A stretch of DNA of 64,000 nt from Colius striatus (lineage: Eukaryota > Chordata > Aves > Coliiformes > Coliidae), in NCBI RefSeq assembly GCF_028858725.1, contig NC_084774.1:5616001-5680000 (forward strand), written 5' to 3'. Positions 25,376 through 37,900 of this stretch are shown piece after piece. A program made the position numbers and the translations under genes. The notes under the pieces were generated by a model. That model was not told the origin of the DNA and ran no database searches. It was given only the letters and a program-made list of their open reading frames with translations. Each line of letters starts with the position of its first letter. Position 1 is the stretch's first letter.

Positions 25376-25847
25376 TTTATTCTTCAAAGAATGTAACAGT
25401 ATCTTATCAGTGAAACCCAGGATCACAACTTGTGGTGATGTGCAACAGGAATCCCATTAGTATCACTGCAGTAGCTGACTGCCTATCTTCCAAAGTGTGG
25501 ATGTCATAAAAAGAAAGAGCAAATCCAGAAGAAATAGATGTCTTCAAGCATCTTCAAGAAGATGTTCCTTCTCTTACATTCCATGTCTGCTGTACAATCA
25601 CTGTAGCTTTGTTTGGGAGGGGATTATTTAAGAATAACCATACCCCTTGTAACTTCTGCTACATCATATTAATTGCCTCTTGTTATCAACACCCCTGTTA
25701 GCATGTAGGATAGTGTACTCTCAGAGGCAGCTGTCATGGAAGCAGTAAATAAAGCTGTCTTTCCTTCAAAGACAAAAGCATTGTCCAGCCTGTGACTGTA
25801 CCAGGAACATCTTTTCCAGGCTTCCAAAAAACTTTAACCACACTTTC
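25376..25847 (-). other. ARHGAP40: Probable ARHGAP40 3'UTR with candidate poly(A) signal
   Basis: The first AATAAA on the minus strand after the stop is at 25381-25376, about 470 nt downstream. The next 50 nt contain G/T-rich runs (GTGGGATGTG, TTCTGTGTTT) of the kind found downstream of cleavage sites. No competing hexamer was seen between it and the stop. The end of the transcript is inferred, not shown. Confidence 0.4.
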
Positions 25848-25954
25848 TTAGAACATCCGAGGATAAGATGGGTTTTGCTTAATTATCCATTCAGCATGGG
25901 GATTAATGTGGTACAAATCTAAGAGGTAAGTGTCTGGGTCCAGGCAATGCTCAC
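25848..25954 (-). CDS. ARHGAP40: ARHGAP40 last coding exon, residues 591-625 and stop
   Basis: The acceptor is CTTTTGATAG|GTGAGC. It reads [19 protein letters not shown] then [16 protein letters not shown] and a TAA at 25850-25848. ARHGAP18 ends EWVIKSKPL, so this tail is seven residues longer. The family's C-terminal GEHCLD and NPxAEW motifs are intact. Confidence 0.94.
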
Positions 25955-28900
25955 CTATCAAAAGAAGAGATTCATTAAAAAAAACATTTCTTATATCATT
26001 AGTCCTAGGTTTTGAGTTTTGTTTGGTTTTTGTTGTGGTTTTTTTTCCCCAAAACCTGTTATTTGTTCACATTAATTTTACTGTTATAACCACTCAAGTG
26101 TTTCCACAAATCTGATAAAGTTCTAGTTATTTGTGTTAAAATTATTGTAATCTTTATACTAAGCCCAAGTTTTGACCTTTATGGCTCTAATACCCAAAGA
26201 CTTTAGCTTCATGAAATATGAAATGTAGAGACTGAGTTGTTTCAAATGACAGAGCTTTTCTTCTATAGATGCTACTAACTTGTTTAACTACACTGAGAAA
26301 CTTCCACCCAAGTTAGTAAGGGCTCCTTTTGTCAGAAAGTTGAAGGCTGACAGAATTCACACTTGGAGCTGCCAGTTGTTAGTAGAGATGTCACGTCCCA
26401 GCCTTGATTAAAGCCCAAATAAGTACAAAACCAAAAGCCTAGTGGCGTAGGAGGAAGTTTCCATTTACTTAGATGAATGCAGATTATGGTTTTAAGTTCC
26501 ATACTTAATTACAAACATGAATCTTTGTCATTGAGGGGAGAGGAGTTTTAACATGGTATGTTTAACAGGATGGGACGTTTGTTTGGTTTTAAACTGGACA
26601 AAGTTTTGCATATCTCTGTTCTCAAGACTTCTGCACTCTTCAGTTTCCACCTTTCTTGATAGACAGCTTCTCAATATGATCCATTAGTATTTTTTTTAAG
26701 TCCAGACTTCAACCTTCCCACATACTTGCACTATAAAGGCTTTGCAGTGACAACTAGTAGACACATGAACTATGAAGCCAAGAGCTTTGACAGATGGTGT
26801 TTGCTGTGGTTGAGGTTACAGAATCACAAGGGTTAGAAGGGACCTCAAAAGATCATCCAAGTCCAACCCCCCTGCCAGAGGAGGAGCACCTAGACTAGGT
26901 CACACAGGTGCTCATCCAGGTGGGTTTGAATGTCTCTGGAGAAGGAGACTCCCCAGCCCATCTGGGCAGCCCCTTCCAGTGCTCCCTCACCTCAATAGGG
27001 AACAAATTCTTCCTTGTATTTCTTTGGAACCTCTTCTGTTCCAGTTTGTATGCATTGCCATGTTGACTGCTCCTCATGACCCTCTTGTCCTTTATATGCC
27101 TGGAGACAGCACCTGGGATAAGTTGTTCCATCACCTTCCCAGGGATGGAGGTGAGGCTGATTGATCTGTAATTACCCAGCTCCTCCTTCTTGCCCTTTCT
27201 GAAGACTGGAGTGATGTTTGATCTCCTCCAGTCCCTGGGCACCTCTCCTGATCTCCATGACTTACTGAAGATGATGGAAAGTGGTCTAGCACTTTTTCAT
27301 TTGTCTTTTAATTTTTGGAGCCCCCTTTAAATCCCATCCCTTTTAAACTCTCTCCTAAGATAAGTTAAAGCATAAAAAAACTGGAAAGTTCTTACTTTCA
27401 GTTACAATCCAGACTTACCAATATTGCCTCCCACTTCATACAAGAGCAAGTTTGTGCACTCCATTGAGTTGTTACTGCAGAAAGAAAAACACATTGAAGT
27501 TATGAAGCTATGCAAAAGGCAGATTGTGTAGTTTAATGGTGTTTCTTCCCAAACAGTTGCATATGGTTCAGAGACTAGCAATGGTCAATGAAGCCATAGT
27601 ACAAAAACTGCTGATCCTCCTGAACAGTGCAGCTGTTGAAAAGGACACCCAAAATTGGAAAGTAAGAAAGAAAACAAGGCAAATATTCCTCACTGGTAGC
27701 AAGAAGCACATGATATGCAAACATTAACTTTACAATAGGAAGAAAACAGGCATAAATATCAAAGTTTATTGGGAGCATTCCTCTAGAACTCTTCAAGAGA
27801 AGCTCATCTGCAGGAAGATCTCAGCAGCTGTAGCAATCTGTTAGTGACATACTAGTCAAGGCTGACCCATATCCAGACCACCTCCCATCCACCCTTGTTT
27901 AGACATCTCCTGTCTAGGGACACAGTCAAGAGATACACTAACACTTCACCTACCAAATGTCTGCAGGTACAGTGACAGAGCTGTTCCTGTTTGGGTTTTC
28001 AGCAATTCCCCACTGAAGCATAGGAGGGAATTGCAGAGTTTATTTTAGGAAATGCATATATTAACATATCCTCCAGGAAAGCCAGAGAGGGTTTGTTTTT
28101 CAGGGAAATATTACTTCACTTTCCCTTCCCTTGCAAATACTACTAAAGTTCACTTGCTGTCCAGGAGCCCAGAGGGAACTACTGACCTGAGCACAGTGAG
28201 CTAACATTTGCTTGCCCCATCCAAAACAGTTAAAGCTTAGAATAGGGAGCAGAGAACAGACTCCTAACAGCACACTGTGCTGCCACATCACCTCTGCCAC
28301 AAGTCAGAAAACAGCAACCAGATCACCTAGTACTGCCTCTTTTTTTAAGGAAAAAAAAAACCCCAACAGAGAAAAAGCCATTTACCACTTGAGGAGGTTG
28401 ACAGTATTAACAATACTCCAGCCATTCTGACACAGGTTCTTTTGAAACTGCCTCAAGACATCAGCAACTCTGGTTGCATTGTTTAAATGCACCTCTAGAG
28501 AATCCTTCAGGAGAAGTGAAGCGTGGACCTTCACAATCTTGGAAGGCTGAACAAGACAGGAAAAAGGGAGAAAATGCTTAAAGACAGACTTTGTTATCAG
28601 CTAAAACATCAAGTTGCAAAATAGATTGGAGAGTGCGAAGAGATAAACCAATCCAGCCAGCTGTTCAGAGAACTTGGGTTTGTTTCTTATCCCACACATA
28701 CTCCAGGTTGGAAGATTATAGAAGCATCCATGTGAGCATTACAAACAAATCATCAATGCTTCCCGTGTTGTGGCTGGGTAGAGAAGAACTGCTCTCCATC
28801 ACTGTGCACTGCTGCTCTCTGCTGTTCAAATACAGCACTGGCACCAGAAGAACTGAAATTACCGAAGAGGTTTATGCAGTCAAATTGCACACTCCTGAAT

Positions 28901-31900
28901 TTCAGAAAAGGAGTTTCAAAAAGGCTGGAAGCTCTGAGCCACCAACAGAGCAGAGCTCAAGTGCTGCTTTCTCAAGATTGCCTTCATCAGCTCCTTCAAA
29001 AATTAACTTCTCAGAACATTCATGGAGAACACTGAACTGTTCTAAGAGGGTCTGACCTGCAGCAAGTTAAATCTGCAACCCCAAATCCTCCACAAAGCAG
29101 CACAGAACACTGAGAGTGTTACAACAGTACGAGCAGTACTGCTTCAGCATCCAGTTACCTGACTACCTAAACAGTAGCTGACCTCTCTGAAATGACAGCC
29201 CCTTTAACAGTGACATCCCACCTTAACAAGCTAAAGTTCAGGCTATGTCATCACAGTATCTACATGTGCAAAGGAAGGCAGGAAATGTGCTGGCTTGTGA
29301 GAACACAAACTCTTCTTCAGGTATTATTTCTACCTGCAGCTTCCATCTAGCTCATGTCCTTAGAGCACCCCAGTTGCAACACTCACAATCCAGCATTGCA
29401 TGGTGTAACTTCCTACAGACCTACACTTACCCAACTAACACTGGCAATCAGAGGGCAGAATGACTCCAAGGATCTTTTCCCAACTTGAGTACTCACATAT
29501 ATCTGACAGTAATATCTACTTGAAAACCTCACTCTGCACCAACACAAGGAGTAGAGCCATTTCATCTATCAGGCAACTTCTCTCCTTTTAACTATCAAAA
29601 ACCTTGTCCTCAAACCCTCACATACAGATAGGCAGCATTAGAGGGAAAAAGAAAAGTGGATGATACTATAATAGCCTAAATTTTTGCTTTAAGCACATGA
29701 AAACACACCAGCCTTTATCATTGAAGACAGATCTGACTAAACACATGGGACACCTACAGCCATATGAATTCTGCTCTTCATGTGTGGTAAAGAACAGCAT
29801 TTCTGCTCCTGGTCTCTCTCCCTCTCACCTGGAACCATGCAGTGTCTTACCAAGTGTTTTGTAGCCTGAAATTTGTTTAGTACTCTTGCTGTTGGGATCA
29901 GGTTTTGCCACAGCCTGGCCAAAAGAGTCTGGGGAACTGTTTCTCATTGCTCTGTGGATTTTTCTCTCTCTTACTCTTTAAAGAACACCAATCCTTACAG
30001 TTTTCCAAGTTGTCATGGAAGTATTTGATGCTGTTATGAAAGGGCTCAGTTCTTCCAGGCCCTAACTCACCTCTGCCTGGTTCTTTTCCACCTTGTCTTT
30101 ATCAGCATGAATCTTCCGCAACAAGTTTTTAATTCTCTTGTCACAGAACTGGTACCTTTTGCTATTGCTCTCATTCAGCTTTCTTACTTGGGCTACCAGA
30201 AAAGAAGAGACCTAGGCAGGGGAGAAGAGAGAAACAGGTATTAAAACAAATCAAGCACAGATGAAAACACCATTTAAGAACATCACTTCATGAAGCTCCT
30301 TAAATAAACAAAATATCCATATACCCAGAAAACAATTCAGTCTTGGAACTCAGTCAGAGGTTTTGCCTAGAGACATTCAGCTCCTCTGAAATTTCCAAGA
30401 CTATCCCTTCCCCTATTCCAGTTCTAACCAGACCAAGACACTGCTACAGCACACCACAAACACCTGCACAACTCACTGTCCAGAGCAAATCCTGGTAATG
30501 GATCATCATCCTGACAACATCAGCTGCCCCCTCTGCCAGCTGTTTCTCCTTTCCTTCAGGGATCTTGTTTGGCAGTCCTTTGTGCATGAAGAGGTTTGGG
30601 GCCATGACTGTGGAAACATTCCAGAGGTTCATTTTGTTGTTGTTCTCCCTGGCAACCACTTTGCTGAGAAATTCAAGTAGAGCCTAAAGAGAGGAAGAGA
30701 TTTCAGACATGTGTTACTAACAATGCTCAAGAAAACACTGTGGCAATTGCCAAAGAGATCATTTAATTCGTGTTTTTGCTTGATATCCAGGAAAAAAAAA
30801 TCCTGTTTCTCCAGTCAGCAAGTTCAGTGAGCAATTTCTGATACTAGGACAGAAAAAAAACCCTATATCAAGCAGGCAGACAGTTTGTCCAGCAGTCACG
30901 AATCAGGAGGCACACTCTATGTGAGAAGCAGATGAGCTCTTCCTCCTTAGTAGGTGGCAATTTACAAAATTGAATCATAAAAGTTACAGGATTCAAAGAC
31001 TATCAAACCTCCTACCCCCAGTGTGCCCTCAAAGCTATTCCTAGATGTAGAGAAACAAACCCTCTTGAACCATCTCTTCTCCCTCATGCCTCCATCAAAG
31101 CCATGATGCAAGAAATGTTTGACTGGATTATGTATTCCAGTGCTTTGTAAATTTGCAGGGTGCTAAGTCAGCCTTGCCTTTGTTACCTGGGAGCTGAACT
31201 ACACAGGAGACAAAAATAAACAAAGAGCAGCAACCAGCACAGCTCTTACAAAGCACAGAAAGGCAGAAGATGTACACTGCTTGCAAAGGTGATCCCATCG
31301 GCATTTATTGTCTCAAAAAGCAGTAGATGAAAGGACTTTAAATGCCATCTGATCAGAAGAGGGCAGGAAACTGTAAACTTAGCAGCTTTTAAAAATATTC
31401 CTTTTTAAATTGAAACTATCATTCATGGATGATGACATCATCACAAACCAGGAATCAAGAGACTGAACTTCTCTATACCTTAGCACGTGAAAATGTAAGA
31501 CCTATACATCCTTCATAGCTTTAACATACTGTAGAGGAAGAATATGCTTCTAAATAGACATTCCAAGACCTTGTGGATTCATACTGCTCTCAAGTTTGTG
31601 CTCAGAAGGCAGACTGTGCTTACATTCACTGCCTAGCCTTGATGTTTGCCTGCTACCTCTATCATGGGTTTCCATTCTCAAGTCAGTGAAATAAAACCAA
31701 ATAGCACGATGCATGTTATTTAGAAAAGCTGATAGAGTTTCCTTGACTTAAAACCTGGAATGAGATCATGTTTTTCCAGTTAAATAGTTACCTTTAGAGT
31801 GTTTCTGTTGGGCTCTGGCAGAATCAGGATCAGGAGGTTTAGAGCTTGCAATCTTTGCTTCAGGTCTGGAATATCTAGAGAGGGAGAATGACAACAGCAC

Positions 31901-34900
31901 AAAAGGATTCACACTCCTGACACTGATCTTTTTAAGCATGGCAATTCCCCAAGAAATAAGGCAATTACTTACTGTAGTTTGTCATCCAGGATTTGAGACC
32001 TTGCTTTACAGAAGGAAGCTCATATTGCCTTTGTGAAGTCAACTACCTATGCTTTAGAAAATGGACTGATTTGTTTCAAAGTACAAAGTCTACCAGCAAT
32101 GACCTCAAAGGACATCAAGAGACCCCATTATTCCCTATTTCTTGTACAAAAACAGTTGTGCACTTAAACAGTTAGTTTAAACACATTCAAGCCATCTGTT
32201 AAGGTGTAAAACTCAAAATAAGGTGCTTGCAGAACACTGCATTACCTGCAGATAAGTCAGGATTGTGCCTCCTGGCCAGTTGCTACAACTCAGTCAGCAT
32301 GTCATTATTTATCAAGTTGTCCTAACTCATGGTAGCAACCTCAAATAAGGCTGCATAATTTAAGACTCCAGGACACTTTTTCTGCACAAAGACATATGCA
32401 ACCAAGCACCAGTGTCTATGACTCAGGCTGATACATAACAGCACATACAACATGCAACACAAAGTTTGGCTACAGTCCATATTGTGCTCTGTATTCCCAT
32501 CGAAGCCACACACTCCCAACACATCTGAGTCTGAGACCAGTAGAACTTTGCAAGAAAAGCACAAGCCAGAAAACTGATGCTGAACAGCCTAAGGGACTCA
32601 CTTTGCACAGCAGCAAAAGCAGGGAGGTACTCTGCTGTCAGCAGTGGGGCTGGCAGCTCTCTTATGAATCTTTTCAGTAGCCCTGATGCATCATTCTGGT
32701 GCACTTCATCCCAATGGAAAAGGCCAGTATAGAAGTCCCTTTCTAGCTTCTGCTCCAGACTCTATTAAAAAGATGGAATATATTACACACTTTAATAACC
32801 AAATACAGGCACAATTCTGTAGCTGAGCACTAGGAGGGGAACCCATCCAAGTCAAAGGAGTGTAGAGACCCTCACAGCACACACCCCTGCATTTCCCAGC
32901 AATGGATGTTTCTAGGTGTACTGGGAAAGGAGACAAAAGAATCCAGGTTATTTAGGTCCTACCTTCAGCAACATGCTTCCTGATCACCTCTGCCACTTTT
33001 GAACACTACTGCAGAAGCCATCTACTACAGAACTCATACCTTGATTCTGGTCTGGGATCCAGAAACTCTTAAAATGCCCTCGGTTTCAAGTCCTCTCTTT
33101 TCCAAGCAAGACAGCAGCTGTTAAAGTGGAAGCAAGGGAAACAAAAGAGAAACCTCTTAGGCATAGAGAATGAGAAGTCAGACTTCCCTTATTCCAGGTC
33201 TCAACAGCTTCCTGAAGGTGTGAATGAAATCAAAAGACAACTTACTGCCTGTAGTAACAGAGGGACTTTGGTGTTGGGAAGCAGTTTTTGGTCATTTTCC
33301 AACATGGTGTTGAGTGGAACTCCAAAGAGCTTTTTCTCTACGATAGAAACAAGATATTTTAAGTCTGTATCCCTCACTACAGACTAAGATGGTACATTTT
33401 AAAAGTGTAGATATATGAGAAAGAGAGAGGAATAGCTAAACAGGATAAGTGCATTTGATAGTTAGACATAAATGTGGTGCTAGGTCTTGATGTCATGATC
33501 CAGTGCCTTCCAGGAAAAATTCTGATCAAGGAAAACACAATTGTCACAAGGTCTCTTACCAAAAACTCTCTGTTCTAAAACTTGAAACAAAAGCCTATGA
33601 GAAGATCAGTCTAAAAAAAGACATAAAAAAAACTTAAGAAGGCATAAAACTAACCTGTTGTTTTCAGTTTTGCAGCTTTGTTTCTCTTCAGCTCAAAGCC
33701 CAGAACATCACAGAGAGCTGTTAGTTCAATAAGAGCCAGTGTGGGGATCTTCTTCATGTCCTGAGTGGACAGATCTCCAACTCTGGTCACTCCTAGTCTG
33801 CCCTTAGGGATCTTAAATTTCTAAGGGAAAACACACAAATGAAACGTTCAGTGCAAGTTACCATGACTAATTTCACTAGTTATCAAGTTTTGCTGCATTT
33901 TTATCACTCTTTACCATTACCAGGCATCCATTAATTCTCCTGTTTTCAACACCAGACAAATGCGCAAAGCTACTCCTACTTCTGCTTAACCCACAGTTGA
34001 ATTACTGTTTTCTCTTTTCAGTATTGCTCTTTAATCATACTGTAGATCCCAATTTATCTAAATTAAAAGATAGTCTGACATCTACTCTAATCATCTTGAA
34101 TTTTGGAAGCAGTACATTTGTGGAGAAGAAAACTGTTGGAATTATGAGTAAAAAAAACTCCAGTTTTTCTCTTTTCACCAGAAATGACCCAGATCCATAT
34201 CAAAGTAGCTGGTTTCACACATAATCGCTACCTCTTTTGACCCTCCACTACTCAATGCTATCCTTGCCCAACACTGCAAGGAAAATAGTTCTATCTGTCA
34301 AAAAATATCTATCTAATACAGATCCACTGCAACACTATCCATAGAGGATGTCTCCAACAGCTGATGGTACCAATGCATTAAGTGTCTTGTAGCCGTCTTG
34401 GTAAGAGGAGACTAATAAGTTCTAACAGTAAGAAATCCTTCAGTGCTTACAGTTAGGGCATTTCCATCCTTTAACCTCCTAGATTCAGACAGGAATGACC
34501 CCTTGAGCAGGACAGCTGCCTGTTCTGAGTAGGCAACATCCATGTTGAACATCTCCTCTTTCGCAGGGTTTCGAACTGTGCAGGAGTATTCCTGGGTTTC
34601 TGCTACAGAGGAGAAAACATGTTGAATTTCATAAAGCCAGAAGGGTGAAGCTTAGATAAATGAAGTGTGCTAAAAGGGTGGTTTGAGATAGATTTGGGGA
34701 CCACCACTTTTTAGTGACAATCTGTACTAACAAATGAAAAGACTGTTGTCATAGCACAACCCTGAGACTCATCCATAGGGTAAGGTTAGCTTAAAGCCCT
34801 AACACTACAGCTAGGACCATCATTTGCTGGTGAGACATGAGTATGGCCTGGCATTAAAGAACTTCTCTTTACACAATTGTGTATGGCATGTATAGGATTT

Positions 34901-37900
34901 CACCATATGACTTTTGCTACAGTGATTTTATTTGCATCTTCTAATTGCTTTTCTGAAGAGTTACAGTTATCAGTTTAAGCAACAATTCCTAACAACTATA
35001 TAGACAAGAGGAGTTCATAAATCCACACTGTGGGCAAGCATCTATTTCAAAAACCCTACAAACCAAGCCAATGTTTCAGAGCCCAGATTAGTATAGCTTC
35101 CTTCCAGTTCCAGCCCTACTTCAGATCCTACTTTCCATTCAGTCCTACTCCACTTTTAAAAGCTCCTTACATTTCTGTACAGTTGAAGTCCGTAGATTGT
35201 GCCACAACTGCTCTGGGCTGGACTGCTCATTGCCTGCTGCTGTCTCCTGAAAATTAAACCAGAACATGTTTACCTACACAAACCAGAAGTGATCATAAGA
35301 CAATCTGATTTTGGCAGAAAACACACACCTGACATTGTCAACTAGTCTAAGAAAATGCTGCTCAAGCTCAGGGCTACAGGACTGTTCTGAAATTAAGAAT
35401 CATAATTAAAGGATTTGGCAGGCAGGTGGAAAGAAGATGACTCTCTCATAGACAGTATTTATAATACATTTGCACATCATTAAGCCAATTCTTCCTTTCA
35501 CACATTCATTAGCTAATTTCCCCTTTTAGTTCATGCACTGGGTGGCAAACAGTGGACCAATCATGCTGCATGAGATCTACCCATTGCCTGTGATGACAAG
35601 ATCTTTCATGAGAAAAAAAACATACCAAGCACACATCAGAACCTAAAAGCTTCCCTTCATGGGCTTTACAGTACTCTACCTCTTCACATCTAGAGACAGA
35701 GGGCAATCTTTATCAGAAGGCATTTGGCAGGCAATTCTGTTAATAAAAACCTTACTTTTGCTGGAACTAGTTAGAACATAGGAAAACTTATTCTATCACC
35801 AAAAGCCAGCAACTTTCCAAGAGCATGCTTATCACATGAAGCTGTGGAAAAGTAAAAGGAACCTGGGCAAAGTCATCACAAATAGAAAAAAAACCCAAAT
35901 AGTTAATTTGCACAGAAGATATATCTTTAGAGTACATATACAACTGAGGGACTAGCCAAGAAAGCAGAACCAATTCACTTAGCATGTGCAGATAAATCAG
36001 ACATCATTCAATGAATAGTGCCAGAGCACTTCCAGATGCAGTTGTTGTATAAGTGGGACATATTGAACAATAAGAGAGAAAGAAATGTCAATTTTGAAAC
36101 CTGGGAGTATGACAAAGGTATAGAGGAGGCAAGCTACAAATCCATCTTGGTTATTAATGACTTAACGTGTCACTGGAATAAAGGAAACACAAGAGGGCTC
36201 CAAATGATACTAGTGCTCCAGGAGGCTGCAGCACTGTAGGCACTATACAGAAGTCTTCCAGCAGTCTCCAGGAAGCTTATGGATCTTTTGCAGCAGCTTC
36301 TCAGAGCTGCAGCCTGGATGCAGAATTTCTACAATCCCAGCTTCATTTCAGCTCAAGAGATGAAATCATCTATTATTTGGAAATAAGAATAGCCCTAGAC
36401 TCAGAAAGCCAAGTCCACTACCACAACGTGACAAAGTCTTTCAGAAGATCCCCCTAAATCAACAAACCTCTGAGTTGACCACTCCAAAAATGTCTCGGAC
36501 GTCCCTCACGGGATGCTTGTTCTTCCTCCTCCGAGAGCGGGAGTAGGTATCCAAGCGCCGCTGCACCGCGGCCGCCTGCGTCTTGGTCAGAGTGGAGAGC
36601 AGCACATTGTCATTTTCTGAGGCACAGTCCCCAAGGAGGTCGGACAGACCTGCATCCTGGAGCCACTCGGCTTCAGCTTCTCCCTCTGCAAGGTAAGGGA
36701 TGAGAAGGTGAAGTAAGAAGAGAAAGGATAACAACAGTTTGACTCTCTGCATCATTTCAGACACAGAAAACCAGAAGCCTGAGCCATCCGCTTTCTGAGG
36801 TGGCAATGGGATGTCCCTGGAAGGGAGTCACACTTCCATTAGGAAGCCATGGCTATTCTCAACATCTTAGCCCTGTTCCCAGGTATCCAGCTGTGTTATC
36901 AGGACAAAATTGGAGGAGACACAGAACTTTATAACTGCCCACATAATCCTTTCTCCTCACCCTAGGGGAGTAAAAAGAAGAAAAAACTATGGAGGCATGG
37001 ATATTGCCACAAGCACAGGCTCTCTGAGAAGCTGGACAGAAGAAGGGGCATGTGTGACTCTGCATGGTGCTGAACACAAGGATTGCAACAGAAACTGGAC
37101 TCAATACTGGATTGCACAAGCAGGAAAATCAAATGCACTTGATTAAATCTGCCTTTACATGGACTGTCTGTGCAAAGGGGAGCAAAGGAGGCAACAACAC
37201 AGAAAGCTCAGGCAGTAAGTGAATGAATGGCAATGTCTCCCTGGAGCACACCTGATCATCCAGCAGCTTTGAAAATGGACAAAGTGTGACCAGCAGGACC
37301 AAGGCAGTCATTGTCTCCTTGTACTTGGCATTGGTGAGGCTGTACCTTCAATATTGTATTCGGCATTGGGCTCCTCACTACAAGAAGGACACTGAGAGGC
37401 TGGAGCATGCTCAGAAATGGGCACTGGAGCCTGTTCCCAGCATGGGAACTGGGATTAGACTGGAGTAGGCTGAGGGGAGACATGATCACTCACTGCAACT
37501 ACCTGAAAGGAAAGTGCAGTGAGTTGGGGGTCAGTTTATTCAATAATGAAAGGCAGGACATGAGGAAATGGGCTCAAATTGTGCCAGAGGAGGTTTAGAT
37601 TAGAGCTAAGGCAGAACTTTTTCACTGAGAGGGTTATCAAGCATTGGCATGGATTGAATAGGGAGGTGGTGGAGTCACCATCCCCCGGGGTATTCAAAGG
37701 TGTTTAAATGAGGTGCTGAGGGACATGGTTTAGTTTAGTGATGGGCTTGGCAGTGGGAGGTGAGGGGTTGGACTTGATGAGCTTAAAGGTCTTTCTCAAC
37801 CATAATGATTCTACAATTCTATGAAAATGCCTGTGAGAAGCCACAATATACAACATTGCACCTTTGGCTTTTGTGCTCTTCCCAATGATCTGGCTATTTA

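Noticed and set aside
28591..29055. 154-codon plus-strand frame
   Set aside because: It lies wholly within an ARHGAP40 intron on the opposite strand, opens at TTG and shows no domain.
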